Positions 17,339 to 24,440 of a stretch of DNA of 36,553 nucleotides are shown here, piece after piece. The stretch is from Comamonadaceae bacterium. GTDB taxonomy: Bacteria > Pseudomonadota > Gammaproteobacteria > Burkholderiales > Burkholderiaceae_C. A program made the translations under genes and the position numbers. Each line of letters begins with the position of its first letter. Position 1 is the stretch's first letter. A model generated the notes under the pieces. It did no database searches and was not told the DNA's origin. It saw nothing but the letters and a program-made list of their open reading frames with translations. The stretch covers positions 1 to 36,553 of the forward strand of contig QZKF01000034.1 in NCBI GenBank assembly GCA_003599455.1, read 5' to 3'.

Positions 17339-18229
17339 TCACACCGAGGCCCTGCGCAGCAGCGCCTCGCCCATGCGGATGCGGTGGCCCGTGTCCACAC
17401 CCTCGCACAGCGCAAAGCCCGGCGGCGTGAACACCAGGATGGTCGAGCCGTGCTCGAACCAGCCCATCTCCTCGCCCTTGTCGTAACGGGCCTCGCAGGG
17501 CAGTTCGTGCGGCCCGCGGTACTGCGCGTTGAGCGCCACGTCCACCGCGCGCAGCCGCATGCTGGCCACCAGGATGGCCGCCACCGGCACCAGCAGCAGC
17601 GGCGTGCCGTCCGCCAGGCGCGCGTGCAGCGCGGCGCGCTCGTTCTTGCAGAACAGGCGCTCGATGCGCTTGAGCGCGATCGGGTTCACGTTCCAGGTGT
17701 CGCCGCTGTGGTAGGTCACATGCTCCAGTGACAGCGCGGCCGGCGCGTGGAAGCGGTGGTACATGCTCGATGTCAGTCGCAGCGTCACGTAGCTGCCGCC
17801 GCGCAGGGTGTCGATCAGGGCCTTCGCACGCGCACCGCTGCCCAGCAGGTCGGTCAGCGGGTAGGGAAAGCCTTTGGCCTGGAACACCTGCGCCCCCGGG
17901 TCGTCGCCGATGCGGCCGCATGCGCCCACGATCGCGTCGCAGGGGCTTGAAAGCACCTCGGGGCGGGGATCGACGGGCCTCAGGCCGGGTTTGAGCTCGC
18001 GCACGAAACAGTCGTGCAGGCTGTCGAACGAGCTCTTCTTCGCCTCGCTCAGGTCGATGTCGGTGAAGCTGCGCCACACGGCCATCGACGCGCCGCGCAC
18101 CCAGGGGTGGCGGATGCGGCTGAACCAGCCCATGAAGCGCGTGAGCGCCGCGCGCGGCACGCGGTTGGTGAGCAGGAAGTTGATGTCCTCGTTGAGGGCG
18201 AGGCGTTGCAGTTGTCTTGAAATATTCAT
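17339..18229 (-). CDS. psd: Phosphatidylserine decarboxylase proenzyme
   Basis: A 296-residue pyruvoyl-dependent decarboxylase making phosphatidylethanolamine from phosphatidylserine. The self-cleavage site GST is in WFEHGSTILVF near the C-terminus; the serine becomes the pyruvoyl group. The upstream acid/base residues are visible in SPCDAIVG and MYHRFHAP. ATG 18229 starts MNISRQLQRLAL; a GTG at 18262 would lengthen it by 11 residues, and neither has a good ribosome site. The gene does not sit in the pssA/ilvC neighbourhood usual for the housekeeping copy. It is divergent from a membrane-anchored aminotransferase, so it may be a second copy with a specialised role (inference). Confidence 0.88.
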   Translation of the reverse strand: MNISRQLQRLALNEDINFLLTNRVPRAALTRFMGWFSRIRHPWVRGASMAVWRSFTDIDLSEAKKSSFDSLHDCFVRELKPGLRPVDPRPEVLSSPCDAIVGACGRIGDDPGAQVFQAKGFPYPLTDLLGSGARAKALIDTLRGGSYVTLRLTSSMYHRFHAPAALSLEHVTYHSGDTWNVNPIALKRIERLFCKNERAALHARLADGTPLLLVPVAAILVASMRLRAVDVALNAQYRGPHELPCEARYDKGEEMGWFEHGSTILVFTPPGFALCEGVDTGHRIRMGEALLRRASV

Positions 18230-18233
18230 ATGT

Positions 18234-18262
18234 GCGTCATGTCCGTGTCCTACAAAGGACAC
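18234..18262. promoter_or_regulatory. Palindrome and weak Pho-box-like repeat between psd and the aminotransferase
   Basis: GTGTCC-TACAAA-GGACAC (18245-18262) is a perfect 6+6 inverted repeat in the 61-base divergent region, a good candidate for an operator controlling both genes. Overlapping it, GCGTCAT-GTCC-GTGTCCT (18234-18251) has two 7-base repeats with 11-base period, matching 10 of 14 positions of a Pho box toward the aminotransferase. The palindrome is clear; which regulator binds is unknown. Confidence 0.5.
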
Positions 18263-18290
18263 ACTTCAACCGCCCTGGAGCGTGTCCCGC

Positions 18291-19937
18291 ATGTCCTACC
18301 TTCCTTATGCCTTGCCCCTGGGTTCGCTGGTGCTGGCCCTGCCGTACCTGCGGCAGCGCCTGCAGCTCTCGCGCGCCAAACACCGTTCGCTCGCCGGCCA
18401 CTCGCGCATGGCCAAGCGCCTCGCGACCTGGTTGCCGGGTTATGCCTACGACGAGAGCCGTTTCTTCGATTGCGATGGCGCACCCGAAGACATCGCGCGG
18501 CGCCGCCGGGCGTCTTTCGACACGCTCGGCGCCGGCTTCTCCCAGCGCTACGCGAAGAGCCTGGCGCTCAGCGCCGAGGCGCGCGAAGGCCTGGCCGACC
18601 TGCAGTTCACCGGCAGCTACCGCGTGCCCTTCCAGTTCAGCCCCATCGTGCGCGAGCGCCTCAAGGTCGGCGCCTTTGTGCAGTCGGCCGAAGGCAGCAG
18701 CGTGACCGACCTCGATGGCAACCGCTTCATCGACCTCACGGGTTCCTACGGCGTGAACGTGTTCGGCGTGGATTTCTACAAGGCCTGCATGGCCGAGGGC
18801 GCGCAGATCGGCGAGGCGCTGGGCCCGGTGCTGGGCGCCTACCACCCCTGCGTGGCCGACAACATCGCGCGCCTGAAGGCGATCTCGGGCCAGGAGCAGG
18901 TGTCGTTCCACATGTCGGGCACCGAGGCGGTGATGCAGGCCGTGCGCCTGGCGCGTTACCACACGCGGCGCAAGAACCTGGTGCGCTTCTGCGGCGCGTA
19001 CCACGGCTGGTGGGAAGACGTGCAGCCCGGCCCCGGCAACCCGATGCCGCCGCGCGAGACCTACACGCTCAAAGACATGGACGAACAGAGCCTGCGCGTG
19101 CTGCGCACGCGGCGCGACATCGCCTGCGTGCTGGTCAACCCGCTGCAGGCCCTGCACCCCAACCGCAACGCGCCCGGCGACTCCACGCTGGTGGACGGCA
19201 GCCGCAGCGCGGGCTACGACCGCGCGGCCTACACCGCGTGGCTCAAGCAGCTGCGCCAGGTCTGCACCGAGCGCGGCATCGTGCTGATCTTCGACGAGGT
19301 GTTCCTGGGTTTCCGCCTCGCACCCGGGGGCGCGCAGGAGTACTTCGGCGTGCGCGCCGACCTCGTGACCTACGGCAAGACGCTGGCCGGTGGCTACCCG
19401 GTGGGTGTGGTCTGCGGCCGCGCCGACCTGATGAAACGCTTCCGCCCCGAGCGACCGGCCGATGTGTGCTTCGCGCGCGGCACTTTCAATGCACACCCCT
19501 ATGTGATGGGCGGCATGAACGCCTTCCTGCGCCGGCTGGACACGCCGGAGATCCGGTCGCTGTATGAGAACCAGGACGCCAGGTGGGACGCGCGCGCGAA
19601 ACGCTTCAACGACACCATGGCCGAACACGGCTTCCCGGTGCGTGCGGCGAACCTGCAGAGCATCTGGACGCTGACCTACACCGAACCCGGTCGTTACCAC
19701 TGGATGTACCAGTACTTCCTGCGCTGGCATGGGCTGGCCTTGAGCTGGGTGGGCACGGGACGATTCATCTTCGGCCTGAACCTGCATGACGACGACTTTG
19801 AAGAAGTGCTGCGCCGCTTCGTGGCGGCGGCGCAGGACATGCAGGCACAGGGGTGGTGGTGGCACGCGCCGGGCGTGACGCACAAGACGATCCGCCGCCA
19901 GGTGCTGCGCGAGATGTGGCAGCACCTGCGGGGCTAG
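18291..19937 (+). CDS. Membrane-anchored class III PLP aminotransferase
   Basis: A 548-residue PLP enzyme, about 110 residues longer than glutamate-1-semialdehyde aminomutase, which its core resembles. The N-terminus has a hydrophobic stretch (about residues 5-20) followed by a basic region, so it is probably tethered to the membrane. Core motifs: MSGTEAVMQAVRLAR (about 208-222), AYHGWWED (236-243), the PLP-ring aspartate in IFDEVFLGF (Asp335), and the Schiff-base lysine in TYGKTLAGGYP (Lys363). The intact catalytic residues imply an active aminotransferase or aminomutase. The substrate is unknown; the neighbours (psd, a membrane protein, a glycosyltransferase) suggest an amino-lipid or envelope precursor. 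GGAG lies 10 bases before ATG 18291. It converges with the next gene 9 bases away. Confidence 0.85.
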   Translation: MSYLPYALPLGSLVLALPYLRQRLQLSRAKHRSLAGHSRMAKRLATWLPGYAYDESRFFDCDGAPEDIARRRRASFDTLGAGFSQRYAKSLALSAEAREGLADLQFTGSYRVPFQFSPIVRERLKVGAFVQSAEGSSVTDLDGNRFIDLTGSYGVNVFGVDFYKACMAEGAQIGEALGPVLGAYHPCVADNIARLKAISGQEQVSFHMSGTEAVMQAVRLARYHTRRKNLVRFCGAYHGWWEDVQPGPGNPMPPRETYTLKDMDEQSLRVLRTRRDIACVLVNPLQALHPNRNAPGDSTLVDGSRSAGYDRAAYTAWLKQLRQVCTERGIVLIFDEVFLGFRLAPGGAQEYFGVRADLVTYGKTLAGGYPVGVVCGRADLMKRFRPERPADVCFARGTFNAHPYVMGGMNAFLRRLDTPEIRSLYENQDARWDARAKRFNDTMAEHGFPVRAANLQSIWTLTYTEPGRYHWMYQYFLRWHGLALSWVGTGRFIFGLNLHDDDFEEVLRRFVAAAQDMQAQGWWWHAPGVTHKTIRRQVLREMWQHLRG

Positions 19938-19946
19938 GCGAGGGGC

Positions 19947-20552
19947 TCAGCTGCGCTGGGCCACGCCCGGGTCGATCAGCTGGCCGCGCATCAGGTACAG
20001 CGGGGCCTTGTGGTACAGCTTGATGTCGTGGAACGGGTCGGTCAGGATCTTGGTCATCCAGGCCAGGCCGGTCTTCACGTCGGCGATGAAGAACAGGTGC
20101 ACGGTGCGGAACAGCAGGCCGCCCACACCCAGGCCGAGCCACAGCGCGCCCACGTGGCGGGTGAATTCCATCCAGGTGGTGTGCGGCTCGAACAGGCCGA
20201 ACACGCCCGGCACGGCGAACACCAGCAGCGGCGTGCCGGCCCACAGGGCCATCAGCACGACCTTGCGGCGCAGGTTGTAGCCGACCTTGATCTCTTCCTT
20301 GTGCTCGTGCGTGGCCTGGTTCACGTGGTCGTAGCCCTTGGGCTCGAAGAAGAAGTGGCCGGCCTGGCGGCTGGTCATCGCGACCAGCCAGGCGATCAGG
20401 GCGGAGAGCACCGGGTCGGTCCAGAGCAGGGCATAGGCGACCAGGAAGCTCATGGCGCTGATGAAGTGCAGCGTCTGGTTGATGCGGCTGTGGTGGTAGT
20501 AGCGGTGGTCGTCCCAGCGCTGGACTTCAAGGGTCTTGAAAAAATCGTTCAC
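19947..20552 (-). CDS. His-rich integral membrane protein, possibly Mpo1/DUF962-like
   Basis: About 201 residues if started at GTG 20552, which has GGAG 5 bases upstream. ATGs at 20573 and 20591 lack a ribosome site but cannot be excluded. Four or so hydrophobic segments are seen (about 30-47, 50-60, 98-120, 136-152). The stretch SRQAGHFFFEPKGYDHV plus THEHKEEIKVGYN carries several His and acidic residues on the membrane edge. The Q-x-GH-x-x-x-E portion recalls the Mpo1/DUF962 family, whose yeast member is a fatty-acid dioxygenase, but this assignment is weak. It could also be an unnamed fatty-acid hydroxylase-like protein. It is divergent from the glycosyltransferase across two Pho-box-like sites. 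Confidence 0.75.
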   Translation of the reverse strand: MNDFFKTLEVQRWDDHRYYHHSRINQTLHFISAMSFLVAYALLWTDPVLSALIAWLVAMTSRQAGHFFFEPKGYDHVNQATHEHKEEIKVGYNLRRKVVLMALWAGTPLLVFAVPGVFGLFEPHTTWMEFTRHVGALWLGLGVGGLLFRTVHLFFIADVKTGLAWMTKILTDPFHDIKLYHKAPLYLMRGQLIDPGVAQRS

Positions 20553-20610
20553 AAGGGCTCCAGTGGGTTGCATGGATGACGTCAGACGCATGACATGTTT
20601 GCGTGCCTGT

Positions 20611-20628
20611 GTGAAAACACGGTGACAG
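20611..20628 (-). promoter_or_regulatory. Pho-box-like site facing the His-rich membrane protein gene
   Basis: Read on the minus strand: CTGTCAC-CGTG-TTTTCAC. The first 7-base half is a perfect CTGTCAY, the second matches 5 of 7, and the 4-base spacer gives the 11-base period PhoB needs. A weak -10 (AAACAT) lies about 10 bases beyond, leaving a leader of about 35 bases to GTG 20552. Confidence 0.6.
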
Positions 20629-20635
20629 TCGCACA

Positions 20636-20653
20636 CTGTCATCAGACTGTTGC
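20636..20653 (+). promoter_or_regulatory. Pho-box-like site facing the glycosyltransferase gene
   Basis: CTGTCAT-CAGA-CTGTTGC on the plus strand: the first half is perfect, the second 5 of 7, spacer 4 bases. It is back to back with the minus-strand site, only 7 bases apart; together they create the palindrome TGACAG-N7-CTGTCA (20623-20641). The distance to ATG 20676 is short, so the transcript would have almost no leader unless the -10 lies closer than usual. Confidence 0.55.
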
Positions 20654-20675
20654 AATGCCCCCGGAAGATCTCGGC

Positions 20676-21908
20676 ATGACCACAGTGCACTCGGACCAGA
20701 TCGTGGTGGAGGAATACCCCGCCTCCAGCCCCTCGCTGCGCCTGTCGGTGGTGACCGAGACCTGGCCGCCCGAGATCAACGGCGTCTCGCTCACGCTCTC
20801 GCGGCTGGTGCAGGGCCTGTGCGCGCGCAACCACCAGGTGCAGTTGATCCGGCCGCGCCAGACGCGCGTGGACCAGGCGCTGCGCCACACCGGTTTTGAA
20901 GAAGTGCTGATGCGCGGCATGCCGATCCCGCGCTACCCCGAGCTCAAGCTGGGCCTGCCGGGCAAGCGCGCGCTGATCCAGGCCTGGACGCTCAAGCGGC
21001 CCGACCTGGTGCACATCGCCACCGAGGGGCCGCTGGGCTGGTCGGCCCTGCAGGCCGCGCGCCGCCTGCGCCTGCCGGTCACCTCCGACTTCCGCACCAA
21101 CTTCCACGCCTACAGCCAGCACTACGGCGTGGGCTGGCTGCGCAAGCCCATCGTGGCCTACCTGCGCAAGTTCCACAACCTGACGCAGCTCACCATGGTG
21201 CCCACGCAGGCGCTGCGCGCCGAGCTCATGAACAGCGGCTTCCAGAACGTGCAGGTGGTCGCGCGCGGCGTGGACACGCAGCTGTTCAACCCCGATCGCC
21301 GCAGCGATGAGCTGCGCGCGCAGTGGGGCGCACGCGCCGACTCGCTCGTGATGCTGGTGGTGGGGCGGCTCGCCGCCGAGAAGAACCTGGACGTGGCCCT
21401 GCAGGCCTTCGAGGTCATGCGCGCGCACCACGCCGACGTCAGGCTGGTGTTCGTGGGCGACGGCCCCCTGCGCGAGAGCCTGCGGCAACGCTGCCCGCAG
21501 GCGGTGTTTGCCGGCATGCGCAAGCAGGCGGAGCTGGCGGCTTACTACGCCTCGGCCGACCTGTTCGTGTTTCCGAGCGTCACCGAAACCTTCGGCAACG
21601 TGACCATCGAGGCGCTCGCCAGCGGGTTGCCTGTGCTGGCCTTCGACACGGCCGCCGCGGGCGACTGGGTCAAGAACCGCAGCAACGGGTGGCTGGTGCC
21701 CGTGAACGACGAGGCGGGCTTCTTCAGCGTGGCCGCGAGCCTGGCGCAGAACCCGTCGCTGCTGGCGCAGGCCCGCAGCCTGGCGCGGGCGCAGGTGGCG
21801 GATCTGGACTGGCGGCAGATCGCCGTTCAGGTCGAAGGCCTGATGTTCCAGGCGTCTGGCCACGCACCGCCCGCCCCGATGTTTGCGCAGCCCGTGCTGG
21901 CCCGGTAG
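20676..21908 (+). CDS. GT4-family glycosyltransferase
   Basis: A 410-residue GT-B fold glycosyltransferase. The N-terminal domain begins with SVVTETWPPEINGVSLTLSRL, the acceptor-side loop typical of lipid-linked sugar transferases such as the MgtA/SQD2-like group. The C-terminal donor domain has VVGRLAAEKNLDVAL and the E-x7-E motif in ETFGNVTIEALASG. No signal peptide or membrane span is seen; such enzymes are peripheral on the inner membrane. ATG 20676 is preferred (GGAAG upstream, conserved domain starts soon after); longer starts at 20655 or 20595 are possible. It probably glycosylates diacylglycerol or another lipid, judged from subfamily resemblance and neighbours, not from a specific residue. 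Confidence 0.85.
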   Translation: MTTVHSDQIVVEEYPASSPSLRLSVVTETWPPEINGVSLTLSRLVQGLCARNHQVQLIRPRQTRVDQALRHTGFEEVLMRGMPIPRYPELKLGLPGKRALIQAWTLKRPDLVHIATEGPLGWSALQAARRLRLPVTSDFRTNFHAYSQHYGVGWLRKPIVAYLRKFHNLTQLTMVPTQALRAELMNSGFQNVQVVARGVDTQLFNPDRRSDELRAQWGARADSLVMLVVGRLAAEKNLDVALQAFEVMRAHHADVRLVFVGDGPLRESLRQRCPQAVFAGMRKQAELAAYYASADLFVFPSVTETFGNVTIEALASGLPVLAFDTAAAGDWVKNRSNGWLVPVNDEAGFFSVAASLAQNPSLLAQARSLARAQVADLDWRQIAVQVEGLMFQASGHAPPAPMFAQPVLAR

Positions 21909-21920
21909 GCCTCACCGCAT

Positions 21921-21936
21921 GCCACGCGTGCGTGGC
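21921..21936. repeat. Short perfect palindrome after the glycosyltransferase
   Basis: GCCACGC-GT-GCGTGGC lies 12 bases past the stop codon. It can form a small hairpin but has no T run, so it is a weak terminator at best. Confidence 0.35.
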
Positions 21937-21944
21937 TTCACCGT

Positions 21945-22015
21945 GTGACACGCCGATGACGCCGATCTGGCCAAACGGACCATGCGCCCGGGCCCGCGCG
22001 TCAAGGAACGGTCAC
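21945..22015. promoter_or_regulatory. phoX: Two degenerate Pho-box-like repeats upstream of phoX
   Basis: On the plus strand GCGTCAA-GGAA-CGGTCAC (21998-22015) has two GTCA cores 11 bases apart (10 of 14 positions). It ends 49 bases before the phoX ATG. On the minus strand GCGTCAT-CGGC-GTGTCAC (21945-21962) matches 11 of 14 but points away from phoX. PhoX genes are usually PhoB-controlled, which makes the plus-strand site credible. The reversed one may help binding or be chance. Confidence 0.42.
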
Positions 22016-22064
22016 GCAGCGTGCGGACACTGGTCGGACCCACAACCCGACAACAGGACGCCCC

Positions 22065-24302
22065 ATGGCCCACCATCCCATCGACGATTGCAATCTCTCC
22101 GACGCCGAGCATTTCCAGGAGGTACTCGCGCGCGGTCGCCTCTCGCGTCGCCAACTGATCCAGGGCGGTCTGGGTCTGGCCGCTGTCGCCAGCCTGCCGG
22201 TGCTGGGCAGCAGCGAGGCCCTGGCCCACTCGAAGCCCCGCAAGCATGGCCTGGATTTCGATGCCGTGGCCAAGAGCATCGCCGACCAGATCGTGCTGCC
22301 CGCGGGCTACAGCTTCACCGTGCTGCACGCCACCGGTGACCGGATCTCCAACGAGATCCCCGACTACACAAACCTGGGCACCGAGACCGACGACTGGAGC
22401 CAGCGCGTGGGCGACCACCACGATGGCATGGACATCTTCCACTTCGGTCCGCGCGGCCGCTACACCGAGCGCGACACCCGCCGCGCCGTGCTGGTGGTCA
22501 ACCACGAAAGCTCGGCCGATGCCCACTTCTTCCACGCCAATGGCCAGACCTCCAACGGCGTGTCGGGCAAGAAGTTCTCGCAGTTCTCGGCCTCGTCGGG
22601 TGGCTGGGACCTGGGCATCCGCCCGGAGTCCGAAGTGCTGAAGGAAATCAACCACCACGGCGTCTCCATCGTGGAAGTGCGCCGCAACCGCCATGGCGAC
22701 TGGGAATACGTGGTGGACTCCGAGCTGAACCGCCGCGTGACGGGCCAGACCCCCATGCGCATCACTGGCCCGGCCGCCCACCTGGCCGACATCCGCAGCT
22801 TCATGGTCACCAAGTACGACCCCACCGGCAGAACTTCGCGCGGCACGCTGAACAACTGCGGCCACGGCAAGACCCCCTGGGGTACCTACCTCGCGTGCGA
22901 AGAAAACTGGGCCACCTACTTCTACATGCCCAACGGGTCGGTGGATGTGGATGCGAAGACCAAGGCGTCACGCCAGCGCTATGGCGTGATCCGCGCCCCG
23001 TTCACCGGCACCAGCGGCGCGCCTGGCCAGGGCTGGTCGGCGGTGGCCTCCAAGGCCACGGACGACCGCTTCGGCCGCTGGGACGTGTCGGCACCGGGTG
23101 CCACCGCGGCGCAGGATTTCCGCAACGAACCCAACACCTTCGGCTTCAACGTCGAGATCGATCCGCTGAACCCGCAAGCCGTGCCCGCCAAGCGCGTGGC
23201 CATGGGCCGCTTTGCGCACGAAGCGGCCGTCTGCAGCATCCCCGTCAAGGGCAAGCCGCTGGCCTTCTACATGGGCTGCGACTCGCAGAACGAGTACATC
23301 TACAAGTTCGTGACCAAGGCCGTGTGGGACCCGCGCGACGAAGGCCGCGGCATGGCGGCTGGCGACAAGTACCTGAACGAAGGCAAGCTGTTCGTGGCGA
23401 AGTTCAACGACGACGGCAGCGGCGTCTGGATCGAACTCAGCACCGCCAACGTCACCGCCCTGAACCCGGGCTATGCCAGCACCTATGCGTTTGCGAACCA
23501 GGCCGATGTGCTGTTGAACACCCGCCACGCCGCCACCGCCGTGGGCGCCACGCGCATGGACCGCCCGGAGTGGGGCGCGATCAATCCGAAGAACGGTGAG
23601 GTGTACTTCACCATGACCAACAACAGCAGCCGCACCGTGGCCAACACGGACGGCGCCAACCCGCGCGCCTACGCCGACAACGACGGCCTGACCCGCTCCG
23701 GCAACCCCAACGGCCACATCATCCGTTTCCGCGAACTCGGCAGCGTGGCCACCGCCAGCCAGTTCACCTGGGACATCTTCCTGTTCGGTGCCGAAGAAGA
23801 CGCGGGTGCGGGCATCAACCTCTCGGAACTGACCGACCAGAACGACTTCTCGTCGCCCGATGGCCTGTGGTTCAGCCAGGCCACCGGCATCTGCTGGATC
23901 CAGACCGACGACGGTGCCTACACCGACGTGACCAACTGCATGCTGCTGGCGGCGATTCCCGGCCGCGTGGGCGACGGTGGGCCGATCACGGTGCAGAACA
24001 GCCTGGGCGGTGCGTCCGGCAGCGAGAACACCTTCATCGGGGCCGCGCTGGGTGAGGCCCGTCTGCGCCGCTTCCTGGTGGGCCCCAAGGGCGCGGAAAT
24101 CACCGGCCTGACCGAGACGGACGATGGCCGAACCCTGTTCGTGAACATCCAGCACCCGGGCGAGAACACCCCGGCGCTGGGCGCAGGCCCATTCAACTTC
24201 CAGAGCCAGTGGCCGGGCAACGAAGGCTACGGCCCGGCCGGTCGTCCGCGCTCGGCCACCATCGTCATCACCCGCACCGATGGCGGCGTGATCGGCCTCT
24301 GA
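22065..24302 (+). CDS. phoX: PhoX-family alkaline phosphatase, Tat-exported
   Basis: A 745-residue protein of the PhoX (DUF839) family, which releases phosphate from organic phosphate esters in the periplasm or outside with Ca/Fe cofactors. A twin-arginine signal LSRRQLIQGGLG (residues 27-38) is followed by a hydrophobic stretch. Family signatures are readable in order: VVNHESS, NNCGHGKTPWGTYLACEEN (from about 263), GRFAHEA, RMDRPEWGAINP, and DGLWF...CWIQTDDG. PhoX is a standard phosphate-starvation gene. It follows the glycosyltransferase in the same direction but has its own 156-base upstream region with Pho-box-like repeats, and a terminator-like stem follows it. Confidence 0.93.
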   Translation: MAHHPIDDCNLSDAEHFQEVLARGRLSRRQLIQGGLGLAAVASLPVLGSSEALAHSKPRKHGLDFDAVAKSIADQIVLPAGYSFTVLHATGDRISNEIPDYTNLGTETDDWSQRVGDHHDGMDIFHFGPRGRYTERDTRRAVLVVNHESSADAHFFHANGQTSNGVSGKKFSQFSASSGGWDLGIRPESEVLKEINHHGVSIVEVRRNRHGDWEYVVDSELNRRVTGQTPMRITGPAAHLADIRSFMVTKYDPTGRTSRGTLNNCGHGKTPWGTYLACEENWATYFYMPNGSVDVDAKTKASRQRYGVIRAPFTGTSGAPGQGWSAVASKATDDRFGRWDVSAPGATAAQDFRNEPNTFGFNVEIDPLNPQAVPAKRVAMGRFAHEAAVCSIPVKGKPLAFYMGCDSQNEYIYKFVTKAVWDPRDEGRGMAAGDKYLNEGKLFVAKFNDDGSGVWIELSTANVTALNPGYASTYAFANQADVLLNTRHAATAVGATRMDRPEWGAINPKNGEVYFTMTNNSSRTVANTDGANPRAYADNDGLTRSGNPNGHIIRFRELGSVATASQFTWDIFLFGAEEDAGAGINLSELTDQNDFSSPDGLWFSQATGICWIQTDDGAYTDVTNCMLLAAIPGRVGDGGPITVQNSLGGASGSENTFIGAALGEARLRRFLVGPKGAEITGLTETDDGRTLFVNIQHPGENTPALGAGPFNFQSQWPGNEGYGPAGRPRSATIVITRTDGGVIGL

Positions 24303-24318
24303 CCCGCTCGCGTCCGAC

Positions 24319-24352
24319 GGCCTCTGCCTGCAGCCGCGGGCAGGGGCCATTT
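24319..24352 (+). terminator. Stem-loop after phoX
   Basis: GGCCTCTGCC (24319-24328) pairs with GGCAGGGGCC (24339-24348), ten pairs with one T-G wobble and a 10-base loop, followed by only ATTT. Placed 16 bases after the phoX stop, it is a plausible but not ideal terminator. Confidence 0.55.
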
Positions 24353-24440
24353 CCATCTGGTTGAGGGAAACCCCGGGGCATGGTGGTGGCCTCGCCCATG
24401 CGATGCTCTCGCCCTTGCATTTCTTCCTGCAGGAGTCGCC

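Noticed and set aside
20570..20600. Longer ATG starts for the His-rich membrane protein
   Set aside because: ATG 20573 and 20591 have no ribosome site, whereas GTG 20552 has GGAG at ideal spacing; kept as possible alternatives only.
20623..20641. TGACAG-N7-CTGTCA as an operator of an unknown dimeric repressor
   Set aside because: The palindrome is fully explained by the inner halves of two divergent Pho-box-like sites.
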